DNA of 60,000 bases, from contig NC_087066.1 of assembly GCF_963678635.1 (NCBI RefSeq), forward strand, positions 15,485,949 to 15,545,948, in the 5' to 3' direction. The DNA comes from Symsagittifera roscoffensis (taxonomy: Eukaryota > Xenacoelomorpha > Acoela > Convolutidae). Positions 21,601-32,661 of the stretch are shown here, piece by piece (position 1 is the stretch's first letter; each line of letters opens with the position of its first letter). A program made the translations under genes and the position numbers. The notes below the pieces were generated by a model, which did no database searches, was not told the DNA's origin, and saw nothing but the letters and a program-made list of their open reading frames with translations.

Positions 21601-22804
21601 ATGGGGATGTTAGAGAGCTCTAAGCACAGAATGAAAAAAAGGGCGAAAGCACCAGATTTTTTCATTTCGGATTGTGAGTGAGATTTCACTCAAAGCTTAA
21701 AAGGTTTGAGCGGGTTCCGACATCGAATTCATAAATTTAAAATGGTTTTCAGCTCAAAACTTGAATGGCTTGAACGGATTTTTTGAACTCCGTCTGATGA
21801 ACTGACTGGTTCTTTGACGTCAGTCATGTCCTGGTAACTCTGCTCGCAATAAGCCTCCCCCTCCTTCCTCGATATCAAATTGGGCACAGTGGGGAACACT
21901 CTGAAGCAGTCGTGGGAGTAGTACTGCAGAGGCACCCACAAGTCCCCCTCTCCGTCGTCCGAGGAGGACTTCTCAATCACCATCGAGTGGGGTCGGAGGA
22001 ACTTGAAGGTCACAGAGACAGACTCAAGGTCAAATGTCGATTCCAAGTCTAACTCGATGTCCACTTTTTCCACGTCTGAAAAAATTAATTATCATTCCAT
22101 CGTGCGATTGAAAGTTTTAATAGGTACCATCATTTTCGACGAGGATCCCCAAAATTTAGTTCCAAATTTTTTTAAGTATAGAGCTCGGGTTTTGCTATTG
22201 GAGCGTTTTTTGGCGTATTTTCATAAAATATTAGGAAGAGAACTGTTACCAATTGATGATAAAGGTTTATCTTATTGGATCTTGTAAGATGATCTGTACC
22301 TCGCAGAAGTCTTATAAGATCATGGCTAGATATACGTACTGTTTTCCAAGACTACGGCAAGCTTCTTCCGAGATAACAATTGGCCATCAAATAGGATTGC
22401 AATACACCAAATTATATAATTTACTTCTGCTTTTTTTTCGTTTTTTTTAAGGATCTCAAGCTTTAAAATAACGAAGTGTTTTTCAAAAACTAACCTGTTT
22501 GTGATTGCCACCAGTAAGGCTTCCTCAAAAAATTCTGATCTGAGCTGACCACATTTTCTATCAAATGAGTCTGTTCTGCGTCATCGTCCCCATACGGGAG
22601 TCGAGAGTCACATGTGAAACAATCGACCCTAGCCGCAAATGCTGCTGTCGGATCTTGCACACAGTAGGTTGAAGGCCCGTCTAAACCACACGTTGAAGAT
22701 GCTCTTAGTTGTCGCTCTCTTCCAACCAGCAGATCGCCAGGGTCTAAAGGCGTGATAACCGAAAATTGCAAAAAATAACAGGCTAACACAAGAGCTTTTA
22801 GCAT
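8748..22804 (-). CDS. LAMB: Laminin subunit beta, 19 exons readable, C-terminal exons outside the window
   Basis: Secreted basement-membrane subunit that joins alpha and gamma chains through its coiled coil. I read exons (high to low): 22495-22804, 21807-22075, 21296-21464, 20684-20899, 20362-20553, 19802-20040, 19234-19482, 18544-18716, 14506-14620, 14042-14237, 13591-13743, 12950-13184, 12479-12651, 12061-12285, 11011-11225, 10583-10728, 10054-10199, 9470-9650, 8748-8932. All junctions are GT-AG and keep frame, giving about 1,262 residues. ATG at 22804 opens a signal peptide (MLKALVLACYFLQF). Domain order is LN, four LEa modules, LF (laminin IV B), eight LEb modules, then coiled coil. LN motifs (CDSRLPY, WWQSQ) and the LF domain mark it as a beta chain. 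Known beta chains are about 1,780 residues, so about 500 coiled-coil residues are missing beyond the retroelement in the next intron. The donor of exon 2 (CCA|GTCAGT) is the least certain. Confidence 0.93.
10054..13743 (-). other. Laminin beta LEb modules 1-8 (exons 11-17)
   Basis: Eight EGF-like modules can be read across exon junctions, beginning near CGCDKYGT, DCSCNVLG, QCNGRATT, SCPGTFRN, DCNGNELD, KCNRAGTL, ECASYGSR and DCHPLGSK. Eight is the usual beta-chain number. The block ends with GPCYDQWKIDLDNLK, which leads into the coiled coil. Introns 11-16 are 406, 298, 193, 835, 282 and 383 bases; nothing was recognised inside them apart from a short similarity to the TIR-element motif near 10232-10260. 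Confidence 0.87.
14042..19482 (-). other. Laminin beta LF (IV type B) domain (exons 7-10) with a 3.9-kb intron
   Basis: Exon 7 starts at GQKCDQVAPGAF and contains FFHLEAED and WTGDGFVEM. Exons 8, 9 and 10 continue with FQLSVRFVLSG, DDTLLCMHED and SYCIEQQLSLLSG. Frame is maintained across all four exons. Exons 8 and 9 are separated by 3,923 bases (14621-18543), far larger than every other visible intron of this gene. Confidence 0.85.
14641..18290. repeat. Intron 8 of laminin beta, filled with copies of a dispersed repeat
   Basis: The same sequence order recurs: GTTGTTCCGACCA..AAAATGG, GTATTCGGGTGTGTTTTA followed by a T-run, AAATCAGGTACCACAAA, then GAATGGGTTGA and AATTTCGAGC. Copies or part-copies start near 14695, 15105, 16975 and 17590, with a fragment near 18150 (TTGCACAGTAACTGGCTATCC). 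A 46-base segment is also tandemly duplicated at about 17183-17265. Related pieces occur at 27825-28060 and about 37640-37900, so this is a dispersed family. No ORF of note is inside, so it is probably a nonautonomous element. Confidence 0.6.
19802..20899 (-). other. Laminin beta LEa modules (exons 4-6)
   Basis: Exon 4 opens with VRGNCFCNGHAS, the LN-LEa junction. Modules start at CFCNGHASKC, CKCNNHASLC, CNYDPRGVTS and CGCAPGGSKS, the last running into the LF domain through GQKCDQVAPGAF. That makes four modules; vertebrate beta-1 chains have five. The module corresponding to LEa3 or LEa4 appears to be absent. Introns 4-6 are 130, 321 and 319 bases. Confidence 0.8.
20600..20683 (-). repeat. 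tRNA-like (SINE-type) B-box sequence at the start of laminin intron 4
   Basis: Read on the - strand, the intron opens with GGTTACCAGTTCAAATCCCA, which fits an RNA polymerase III B box and tRNA T-arm (GTTCAAATCC). The annotated splice donor of exon 4 (AGAG|GTTACC) lies directly on it. An A-box-like TGGCAGCCATGGAGTC is just upstream but is inside the coding exon. A short SINE fragment is the likely source; chance similarity is possible. Confidence 0.35.
21296..22804 (-). other. Laminin beta LN domain (exons 1-3)
   Basis: Exons 1-3 encode the signal peptide and most of the N-terminal polymerisation domain, which ends in exon 4. Visible motifs: CDSRLPYGDD, HLIENVV, WWQSQTG, then VDIELDLE, VTFKFLRPHSMVIEKSS, YYSHDCF, and NIRIRLVKFHALP. 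These are in the order found in beta chains. Introns 1-3 are 419, 342 and 396 bases and hold nothing recognisable. Confidence 0.9.
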
Positions 22805-25743
22805 AGTTATTGTTAATGAATCAAAGTCAAACGTCTTCAAATTTTGTCAAAATAAAAAGGAAAAATTGAATAAAATAAATTAATTTAGAGAAAAAAATGA
22901 ATAAAAAAGCTAAAATGTTTGAGGTCAATATAAGTATATTTGTCTTAGAATAGAACTAAATTAAAGAGATTTTTCTCCACAAGTTTTTGAAACGTTTCAG
23001 TTTCTGAAGCGTTTCTTCTAACTACAAAACATTACGAATGCAAACACGTGGATTGAAACGTTGGTGTCCTAAATTGTGTGCAATAGTGGGAAACATTTCA
23101 CGTGTAATTTGCCTGGGAGTTTCAGCTAAAACAAAGTAAGCTTGTATTATTCCGCACCCTTGGTTATTAGTTGGTGAAACAGGCTTCTCTTGCAGGTACT
23201 AGAAATACACGCTTCTTTAGATTCAACTGGCAAAGAAATATGAAGGTAAAGAATTCATGCCAATGACACGGGTTCCAAAAACTACATGTGATATGCAACA
23301 GACTATGTATGAGAGCAATGATTACTTAGTATGCACGAATTGCCAGTCAGAAACATAAGAGCTGTGGAAACTTAAAACCGTAGCTAATAGAATTTTCAGA
23401 CAAGGGTTCAAAAAAGTCCAGAGTTTTCAACATTGGACTCCCGGACTAAAGATCAATTCTATGAAGTTGATTCAACACAGTTTTTAAATCCAGATTTTCG
23501 AGTTGGACGTCGATTTCCCAATGAAGGCTCAGATTTTTGTTACCATTACAGAACGAGGAACTTTGGATCTGGGTGTTTATTATCCGCCCAATATCATGTA
23601 CCACAAAGAAGCGCCAGTTTTAGCCGAGCCATATCATTATATTACAGCCGTTTTTTGGAGCAAGAATAAAAAAGGTAGAAACATTTAACTATTCTCGAGA
23701 TAAAACGGCTGAAAAGTTTTGTTACTTGGACTAAATTTGAGTGAGTAATCGTTTAAAATTTAGAAGTAGAAACGTAAGTCTCGTGGTTCACGTGGTACAG
23801 ACGTGGATTTTTTTTTCACTCAACTGAGCAAATGAGCAAACAAGTCTCCGTTTGTGACGTTTTCATACAACGAATTAAGATACATGGCTGAATTTTTGAC
23901 AGATCAAAGATTGCTTGAAGTTGATTGTGAAAAGTTTTAATATTAATAATAGTAGATTATTTATATATATCCTATGTTTATGGTATATTTATGTATACTT
24001 ATGTATATTCGTAGTATAATAGAATATTATACATATTATTAATTCATTATTAAACACACTTGTAAATAGCAAAACTGAAATAAAACACGGATAAACGGTT
24101 GCAATTCAAGCAGCACAGAATTTTTGAACTACTTCAATATGGAAAAACTCTTTTTTCAGAGTGAAGTCGTTTTTTTGCGAACTATGCTAGAAGTCTGTAG
24201 CAGAATTTTATGAATAAAAATCAATTATGCTGGAGTTATGTTGTCAAATTCTATAAATTCAAATTTAATACTTTTTAATCGATTAAAATTGAATAGAATT
24301 AAAAAAAAAACATTTAAATTGGTTATAATCAAATAAAATTGGTTATAATTAGTTTTTCGTGATTTGTTCTAAAAATCTCAAACACAGTGTAGTATATTCA
24401 AAACTCTAATGTTGCTTTTGACTTGATATACGTTATTCATAAAATGAGATTTGATTTGCTCTAAAATACGCTGATCTTTCTTTCAAATTTTCGGCTAACA
24501 ATTTTTCTCATAAAACTTTCTCGTTTTTTTTTTGCTGAACGAGCGTTATAAAATTGAGTAGGTTTAGGATTCAATTAGACTGTGAAAAAACCAAGAATTG
24601 ATGAAAGTTTTGTAAGTAGAGATTATAATTCATTGTAATCAAACATAATGGGTTTTAATGGTATGTGTTTTTACGAAAGTAATTGGTTATGATGACAATA
24701 AAATTTTTTCATGGTCTTAACTCGCAACAATAATGGATTGCAATGATAATTTTTTAGACAACGTTTTATTAATATAATTGATTCTGAAACTCGGTAACGG
24801 TACGATGCGGTAAAATTAGCAAACAGAATTTCGAATAAGGTTACAATTGACACAGCAAGTGAAAAAACCGAAGAAAAAAACTTAAAAAAAAACATTTATT
24901 TAGTTTTTTCATTATCAACAATAAGGCCGAACTTTTAAACGAAAAAATCCATCAATGAGCCGACTGAAGAAAAAAGTCGACAGGCGATTAGCTGAAACTC
25001 AGCCAAAAATGCTCGTCAAGAAAGTCATATTGAAAAAAGTTGCATGTAACACTCAAATAGAGTCCATGTTAGCTATAAAAATAGCGGGTGCAAAGTGGAT
25101 TTCCCAAATTGAAAACTAAACCGACATAGCTTAAGTCGACATCCATGAAGTTGAATACTTATTAGCAGAAAATTAGTGTCGAAGCTGTATCATTATAGAC
25201 ACAATGGTTTGAGTTCTAGTTATAGCATAAACCAGTAGTAACTGGTACCCACCCTGTAGCTAAATTTGAATAATTCTGAAATGGAGCACATTCCGATTAG
25301 ATCGCAAGCGTATTCCGAACTAATCGCAAGTGTAAGTCTCAACTCGAGCCAGTAGGTCTTGTAAGACATCCACTCGCCAATGAAAACGCTTCATTGGAGA
25401 AATATTTTTGGGCGATTGACCAAAAGCATTTCGTAACAAAATTTCTTAAAAGTCAACCCAGCCAATTTTGTAAGATTGTTTTCATCCGTGTCTAAAATAA
25501 TTCCAGAGAAATTGACACAAGAATTATATGTTTTTTTTTGCACCGTTTAACACAAAAATTGCCACTCTCTTTCTCATAATTTAAGAACAAACTGTTGACG
25601 AGTTAATTATACAAGCAAGAAAACAACCCCCTTCCTGGGAACAAAAGTCACAAACAATAACACAGAAACCAATCAAAATTTAAAAGCAAAAATCCGAAAG
25701 ACTTTGCAAAATTGTTAGTATTTGCCAACAAAACTTATAGGTC
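22805..25743. other. Intergenic, upstream of laminin beta
   Basis: AT-rich, with runs of TATAT-type sequence near 23950-24060 and scattered GGTTATAATTA-like motifs at 24270-24370 and 24620-24660 that resemble the inside of the TIR element at 25744. No promoter element could be identified with confidence. One possible exon is listed separately. Confidence 0.5.
23494..23674 (+). CDS. Possible single exon of an unrecognised gene
   Basis: A frame flanked by an acceptor-like AAATCCAG and a donor AAAAG|GTAGAA reads IFELDVDFPMKAQIFVT.., then LDLGVYYPPN and EPYHYITAVFWSKNKK. Residue choice looks protein-like rather than random, and a second frame over the same bases is much less so. No start, no neighbouring exons and no family were recognised. 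Part of it (ATATTACAGCCGT) also resembles the intron 8 repeat, so it may be repeat-derived. Confidence 0.25.
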
Positions 25744-26840
25744 TACCCGCACTGAAGTTTCATGGATAATAATCGATTATATTGGATTTTTGTTGACAGT
25801 CTCAATAAAATTACAAAAAAAATCGATTATAATTGATTAAAAATGGATTATAATGATACTATTTTTCTAAGCAATAAAATCCGAATATAATCGATTATAA
25901 TCAATTATAATCGATTATTTTTGAAAGAAAATGAAACTCGTTTTTGAAGCAAAATAATCCATTTTTAATCAATTATAATCGATTATAATTGCGAACTTCT
26001 TCTTTTAAATTTTCAGAAAAACTGTTACCAAGGTCAGTTGCCTAATTTGGATTAAATTCTCTTCAATATATTTTTCATAAGTTTTTTTGACAATTTTTTT
26101 TTAATTTTAGAAATTTTTTTTGAAATTAATCGACCTCAAATTGACTTTTAAACGCAAATAGCCCCAAACATGACAAAATGTGAGTAGTAATCCTTCGTAA
26201 TTTTATATTATTTTACCCTGCCCTGGAACGTATATATTATACCCAGCGCTGGAACGTTTACATTATACCCTGGAACGTTAATATAGAAACTATTACTTGA
26301 CTTTTTTGGTCGAGGCTGGCAGCTAGTATGGTAAATGCTTTCGCAAACTAAGAAGACTTGTTAAAATCATAAAATTTGAATTCTACTTTACTGGGGGGCT
26401 TGAATTATGCATCCTATAAATTTTTGAAAAAATCTTTTTTGTTTGTTAAAACCATTTACCATTTTTTTTCTGCCCATCTCGACCCAGATGTTTTCAGCTG
26501 CATACCTAATTGTAGAGCGAAATTTTCTGAATCTAATGGGATATGAAAAAACTTTTGAAACAAAAAATTCCGCTAGATTCCGGAGACTCAAAATATTTTT
26601 TTTAAAATTTTTTCAGGATGAATATGCAAAGAAATAAATAATTAAATGGGGGAATATTTAAATTGGGGGAATATTTAAATATTATAATGGATTTAAATTT
26701 TTCCAAAATAATCGATTATAATCAATTGAAAATCGATTACGTGGTCTAAATTTGACATGATAATCGATTATATAGACAACATTTTAGTCAACAAAAATCC
26801 ATTATAATCGATTATTACCCATGAAGTTTCGATGCAGGTA
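25744..26840. mobile_element. 1.1-kb TIR element (MITE-like) with TA flanks
   Basis: Terminal inverted repeats of about 53 bases: left 25746-25797 (starts CCCGCACTGAAG) and right 26787-26838 (reverse complement starts CCTGCATCGAAA). Both arms include TTCATGG or GG-variant, then TAATAATCGATTATA and GGATTTTTGTTGAC. The dinucleotide TA borders both ends (25744-25745, 26839-26840), as expected for Tc1/mariner-type insertion. The inside carries many further copies of AATCGATTATAATC in both orientations (25830-26000, 26700-26770), so the transcript could fold extensively. No transposase is encoded. Confidence 0.6.
26208..26284. repeat. Three tandem copies around CCTGGAACGT, inside the TIR element
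   Basis: The motif (TA)CCC-(N)-CTGGAACGT followed by TA-rich sequence and ATTATACCC occurs three times at about 27-32-base spacing. It is more G+C-rich than its surroundings. Confidence 0.6.
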
Positions 26841-27121
26841 AATCTCTTAGAAAATTTAACACATTGGAATTTTCTAGAAAAATTTATTTCAAAACTTTTA
26901 TTCTAGTTTCTACAAACTTTCAACCTTTTTGAACATTTTGTCTGGGTCAATTTTTACTCACTTTCAGGCTCATGCGAAACCAAAATTTCGCATTTTAATT
27001 AATGATTTTAAACAACTTGTTTTTTTATTTCTGGTAGCTTGATTTTAATTATATTAGGAAATCGAAAAATTTTTGAAATTTTACATTGCAGCAATCCCTA
27101 ATAAGTTTAACTACTATAGAA

Positions 27122-27225
27122 TGATGTCTACTTTGCATTTAATTGGACAGAACCATAAAACATGAACCATAACTACAATTGAATGATAACTACTTTGCAT
27201 TTAATTGGACTGAACCATAAAACAT
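27122..27225. repeat. 62-base tandem duplication
   Basis: CTACTTTGCATTTAATTGGA followed by CWGAACCATAAAACAT occurs at 27128 and again at 27190, with the two units nearly identical. Confidence 0.8.
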
Positions 27226-27380
27226 TGGTTTGGTTGGACGTTCTGCAACCAGCCATTTGAGCCAGTTGTTCAGGATTACGCAAATGTAAGCGGTTTCCGC
27301 AAAACGTAGAAGGATTCCGCAGATTCTAAGTTCGTGCATGAAGACGAACAAATAATAGCTAATACTAGATTTGATTTCCA

Positions 27381-27463
27381 ATCTGGGACCCAATATGGGA
27401 AAAAAAGCGATTTGAAGGACCCAATCCGATTTGAAGGACCCAATATGGGAAAAAAAGCGAAGA
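27381..27463. repeat. 50-base tandem duplication
   Basis: GACCCAATATGGGAAAAAAA then GCGA occurs at 27387 and 27437. A shorter GATTTGAAGGACCCAAT unit lies at the junction, giving two and a half copies. Confidence 0.8.
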
Positions 27464-27822
27464 AGCAACATCAATATTAACGTTCGCGTTAAAAATTGTA
27501 CAATGGGTCAACGTTGAGCTGCAGGTTAAAACCTCTGATACAATATCAGAATCAATGCTTCCCATATCTTGAAACTCTCTTTTGATAAAACACCACTTCA
27601 TCCGACATCCTGAAACTCAATATAGATATCCAGCAGCTAAATCATGGGTTTCATCTGAAATCCTGAAATTTATACCTTAGTTCGATGGTGTGCACCTCAT
27701 CCTGAAATTGTGATTTTATCTAGTATGAACTAATATAGAGACGTAACTAATTACACTAGTAATGTTGACGTTTCCGCGAAAAATAAGATTTTCGGCTGCG
27801 GAATCCGCTTACAATTCACAAA

Positions 27823-28075
27823 ATGCTCCGTTTTTTTTCCACGTAAAATCAGGTACTACGTTATTCATCAGAATGGATCGAGTAGCATGTTTAAATTTTT
27901 TTCTGTTGTGATGCGAACGACAGTTCAAAATTTTTTTTTGTAAATTGCTTTTTTTATGTTTTCCTTATTTCTATATTTTTAGTTCAGATTTTCATCGCAT
28001 AAAATGACACTAGTTTGAATGACACTCGCACAGTAACCGGCTATTCTTGTTTGCTTTTGCACCCGTATATTTTTT
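27823..28075. repeat. Diverged copy of the laminin intron 8 repeat
   Basis: Carries AAAATCAGGTACTAC, then GAATGGATCGA, and further on TCGCACAGTAACCGGCTATTC, in the order seen in the copies at 14.7-18.3 kb. This shows the family is dispersed beyond one intron. Confidence 0.5.
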
Positions 28076-29461
28076 CTATTAAAATTTCTTTTAAAAATAG
28101 AAAAATTGCGAATAAAAAGGCTCAATCAACATAGCACAATCGATTTTTCCTCCACTTCTGAGAAACTTGGATAATAACAGTTAATTGCAACTTGTAAAAA
28201 TAACTTAAGGCGAGGAATTGTTAAAAAAAAACATAACATTTTTCTGAAAAAAAAATCATCTGCTCAACCTATGTGTGCGACAAGGCAGTTAGTTATTAGA
28301 ACATTTTCGAGCAGGGCTAAGCATAACAGATATGAGACTGCTAAAATTATGATAAATGCAAACTGTACTAAAAGGCAATGGAATCGTTGAGTAAACATTG
28401 TAGTATTTGTCAAAGGCCTGAAGACACTTATTTATATTGCTAAACTTATTATAATAGCTGCAAGAAGTTTGCTTGCTGTGTTTTTTTACAGGGACTAGAT
28501 TGAAATTTGACATTTGCATTTTTTCTAGCACTCCCTCAAATTTTAATTACTTTTTTATTTGAAGTCTAATGTTTGAGCATCAGAAGATTTGAAGGTTCCA
28601 ACAAAATTTATTTGGTTGGACGTATCAGCTGCCACAATTGGATATTTCGCAGGCTATCGAAACGAGAAATTCAGCGACCATAAACGGTACTGCACTAACT
28701 TGCGAACAGTTAGTAATATATTAAAATAAAAATGTTACTTTTTTAAAGAAACTGATTCATCGATTATTTGCCAAAAACTATCAAACTACAGTCGTAATAT
28801 GTTTAAACACAACAGAAAGTACATGCAAAAAGTTAACGTAAGCAGTATATTTTGCTTTGGACTGATTATTTGCTTAAGCTTTTGAATTGGTTATGGTAAG
28901 ACGGCCAACATTGCAAAACGTACCATTGCAAGACAATATGTTCGAGGCTCTTTAGACGTTTGAGCTTAGCAAATTACCGAGTCAGAGAAATAACATCATT
29001 GTTCAATCTTGTCTTTACTTCAGAACTAAAGTTACTCTTTCAAACAGCGTTCTTTCAAGAAAACAGCTAGCCTCTTTTGTTAGTTTTGCCTCCTAATTCG
29101 AAACCCACGTAGAGAATTCTTTTGAACCCAAGCTCTGGGCTCAAATTATACAAGAAATTATTACTAAGTAAACGGTACTGATTTATTACTTCTAATGAGG
29201 CACCATTGTGGCAGAATTGTTGCACTCAAATTTTCTCGATTCTAATTCCCAAAATTATTGTTACCTATTAATTAACGTAGTTTATTAGTCTTATAATAAA
29301 TTAATAATTCATCCCTAATTGAAATTAAGTTTACATAAATTAAATATCTGTTCATTCGAATAATTTGTTGCCGCAGTAATAAAACTTTGGTAATCACAGA
29401 CTCAAAGCTTTTAGAAAATCAGTTTTTTCCGTACATTTTCAGTATTTTCCGGAATTTCACC
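28076..29461. other. Intergenic, upstream of the RhoGAP gene
   Basis: AT-rich with stops in all frames. Nothing recognised. An AG acceptor-like TAATCACAG at about 29383-29391 could begin a 5'UTR exon of the downstream gene. Confidence 0.5.
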
Positions 29462-32204
29462 ATGTCAGCATTGACTAAAAAAGCGTCTCACAAGGGTAGC
29501 CACAAATCCAAATCAAACCTGGGCGAAATTTTTCTGGTTCAAGGACACCACATTTATGACAAGGTAGATTTAACGCCAATATCAATCGAGCTAGACAAAT
29601 CCCATCAACCTGTTACAAAAATTATATACGATAGGAAAATATTTAACTTCCGAATCAGAGTTTTCCCTCTTCTTGCGAATCCCGGCGAACAAGCGCCGTG
29701 TTTTACACTTCTAAGGAACTACGAAGATTTTGCTGAACTTGACAACCATGTACATACATGTACTGACAACATTCCGAAGGTCAGAGGATTGCTTCAGCGT
29801 CGAGATTTCACCCAACTTGAAAATATACAGAATCTTCCGAATCCCAACTTCGAAGAATCCGTTTCTTACGTCGGCTTACGAGACGCGTTTGCGAATTACA
29901 TATCACGGTTGAACACTCTAATCAAAGAGAGCCCGGAGAGTACTTTAATGTGTAACGAGGTTCTGAACTGGTTTTGTCTGGATAATATGGGGCGCCAGAT
30001 TACAGTGATCCAGAAGGACATCAACCAGCCGGGACTGTACACTGGTCAGTGCGTGAAGGAGTACATGTCGCAGTGTCAGAATGAGTTGTCGATGAAGCCT
30101 GGAGATCCGATCACTGTGCTCAAGATATGCAAGCCCTCGGAGTCTGGATGGTGGTATGGAAAGAACAAATTCGATGTTAGTAATTTAATGATAATTTTTA
30201 CCACCAGCCAAACTAAGGGTCGCACGTGAACACTTTACATTTCGTCAGGGGCTCGCCAATATAAACTATTTTTTAAGAGGAAGATTTTAGTGGCCAAAAA
30301 ACGCCTAAAAACGTCGTTATCGGCCTCTGATTTTTTTTTAAAATTTTGACCACAGCGTTGAAATTTTTGATTCACTTGTGGGAATATCTAGTGTATTAGG
30401 GGACCTCAGAAAATTAGTTTAAAAAAATAAGTTGAAAAAAATCGCGCTTTCGCATACAGCCTAGACCCGACCCTATTTAAGACAATTTATCGGCTACGAC
30501 GGAGAGTAATAACATAAGATCTGTTCAAATTAGGTTTTCACTCGTTCCTGCATAGAAGATATTTTTTGCTAGGCTATTTAGATATCAAATAATTGTCTTT
30601 TAACACTTGAATTTTTGACCACAAAAACCAAAAACTTTTGCTTTATGGATAACTCAGTTGCATTTCCCGAAGAAAAGTTAAAAACTGTGGAAAGTATTGC
30701 TCTAATACATACAGCACTTAACCTGTTAAAATGAAGTTAATCGCGATCAATTCACAATAAAACATGAATTCGAAATATTGATTATAAAGATGGTTTTGTT
30801 CAGGTCGGATACTTCCCCTTCGACTGCATTAAACTCCTCGCCACCGATGGAGACACTCAAGAACTGCTCGATTCATTCGCACCTCGAGTGAGCGAGGTAG
30901 CAAAAAGGCACGGGAAAAAAATAGTTACCCTTAAGGAACTCCTCGAAAAACGACCGAATCAGGAGGAACTGCGACGTAAGAAGATCCTCAAAGACCTTCC
31001 GGCTCTCCAACCTCTAAGCCACTATATCGAAGAGCAAGAACGGACTCCTTGGATAGTCGAGGTATGTGTCAACTTTATCAACAAGTACGGAATTGTCAGC
31101 GGAGTTTACAGAAAACCGGGAAGCATCATAAACGTCGAGTTGCTTCAAAAGTTATTCTCGAGAGGTAAGCTACGAGTGTCTGCGGACGAGTTGATTGCTT
31201 ATTCTGAGATCAAAAATGATCGCTATTGCGTCGCGTCTTACCTCAAGCAGTTCTTTCGCGCTCTTAAAGATCCTCTGATTCTTGCCGACGTTTTCCAAAA
31301 ATGCGAAAAAAGTCGACTTGCAAATAGAGACCTGGACAGTCGGAAAGAAGCTTATATCGAGGCACTTCAAGGTCTTCCGCAAGACCATTGGAATACTCTG
31401 AAGCTTCTAATGACTCATTTGCATGAGCTTTCAAAAGAAGATCATATCACAAACATGAATGGAGAAAACCTGGCTAGAATCTGGACAAGTAATTTGGTCA
31501 GACACAAAACACCGGAAACACTGATGCCATCATCAGACCTAGATGCTATTGCATTGATGAAGGCTAACGTTTGCCAAGACGGCGACATTATTGCCGATTT
31601 GATCAAGCTAGTCCCTCAAATCTTCGGATACAAAAAAGCGGTACAGAATATTGACAAGTTCTTAAAGGCGAAACGAACTGTTAAAATGAAATTAATCGGG
31701 CAGGATGGGAATATGTTCCGAAGTAACACGGAGTGCGACTTGACGACAGTCGAAGGCAAAAAGAAGTCGTTTTCACCAGATATGTCTCGAAGAATGACAA
31801 CGGATTCGGTTTCTGGAAAACTTTCTTCTACTCAGCGCAGGAGATCAAATAGCTTGCATCTTGCTGAAAATTCAAATGAGATCCCTGAAGCCGACGAAGA
31901 CGACGGAACAGACTCTGGTCAGATGCTTGGGGACGACAAAGAGAACATAATTGGTGCCAAAAACAAGCAGCGTGGTGACGTATCAGGAACCGAAGGCGAA
32001 GCATGCCCCATATCAGTTATTCCTGTAAATAAAACTCGTCATCAGGTGACAGCTGTTACCCCTGAAGCTGGAATGGAATATAGTGGTCCCGAACCACCAG
32101 TACTTCGACCGAACTCCTCGGCTAGGAACTCGTCGAATAGCGAAGACAGCGGAACTGCTTCGGTTTCTGTCATAGGACGAGGATTGTCAGTTCATCAGTT
32201 TTGA
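29462..32204 (+). CDS. ARHGAP32/33-like: PX-SH3-RhoGAP protein, ARHGAP32/33-like, two exons
   Basis: GTPase-activating protein for Rho-family GTPases, acting at membranes and cytoskeleton. Exons are 29462-30175 and 30804-32204, joined in phase 0 (donor GAT|GTTAGT, acceptor TTGTTCAG), giving 704 residues. The ATG in CACCATGT is preferred to upstream non-ATG codons. PX domain about residues 28-165 (NYEDFAELDNHV); SH3 about 196-252 (DPITVLKI, SGWWYGK, then VGYFPFDCIKLL across the splice); a linker RHGKKIVTLKELLEKRP typical of this subfamily; RhoGAP about 305-520 with the arginine finger in GVYRKPGS (Arg341) and NMNGENLARIW. The C-terminal about 180 residues are low-complexity and Ser-rich. Vertebrate homologues are much longer; this protein lacks their long Pro-rich tail. 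Intron 30176-30803 was not otherwise remarkable. Confidence 0.92.
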
Positions 32205-32655
32205 CAAGTAAACAAAAACTACAAAAACAGCTCATATAATTGAAATGCTTATTTTATATCGCACTAAAATTCGATGATTATGAATCATCAGATGTTTATT
32301 TAACATAAAAATTATACGCTTATACTTCATTACTTTATCCGAATAACATTCTGAGCCTTAAATTCTGCCCACATTTTTCATGGAATAAGAGAGAACCAAT
32401 TTATACTACCGTTAGTCCCCAAAGTATTACGGCAAAGATACACCCAATCGAGGCCAAACCCTGTTGAAAAAATTTTTTAATAAAAATTCTACACAATCTA
32501 AGTAAAACACCAAGTACACAATTCACATTTCCATAAAGATTCGAAAGTACAGCCAGTTGCGACCAAATTTATTTTTAAAATTGCCTTTTCAAGTTTTTTA
32601 AAACTAAATAGCCGATTTTCTTATCTCAATTATTACTCGCTCGTTTACTCCGTCA

Positions 32656-32661
32656 AATAAA
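32656..32661 (+). terminator. Candidate polyadenylation signal for the RhoGAP gene
   Basis: AATAAA about 450 bases after the stop, followed by a T-rich stretch (GTGTTTTCT). An earlier AATAAA at 32479-32484 is an alternative. Confidence 0.4.
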
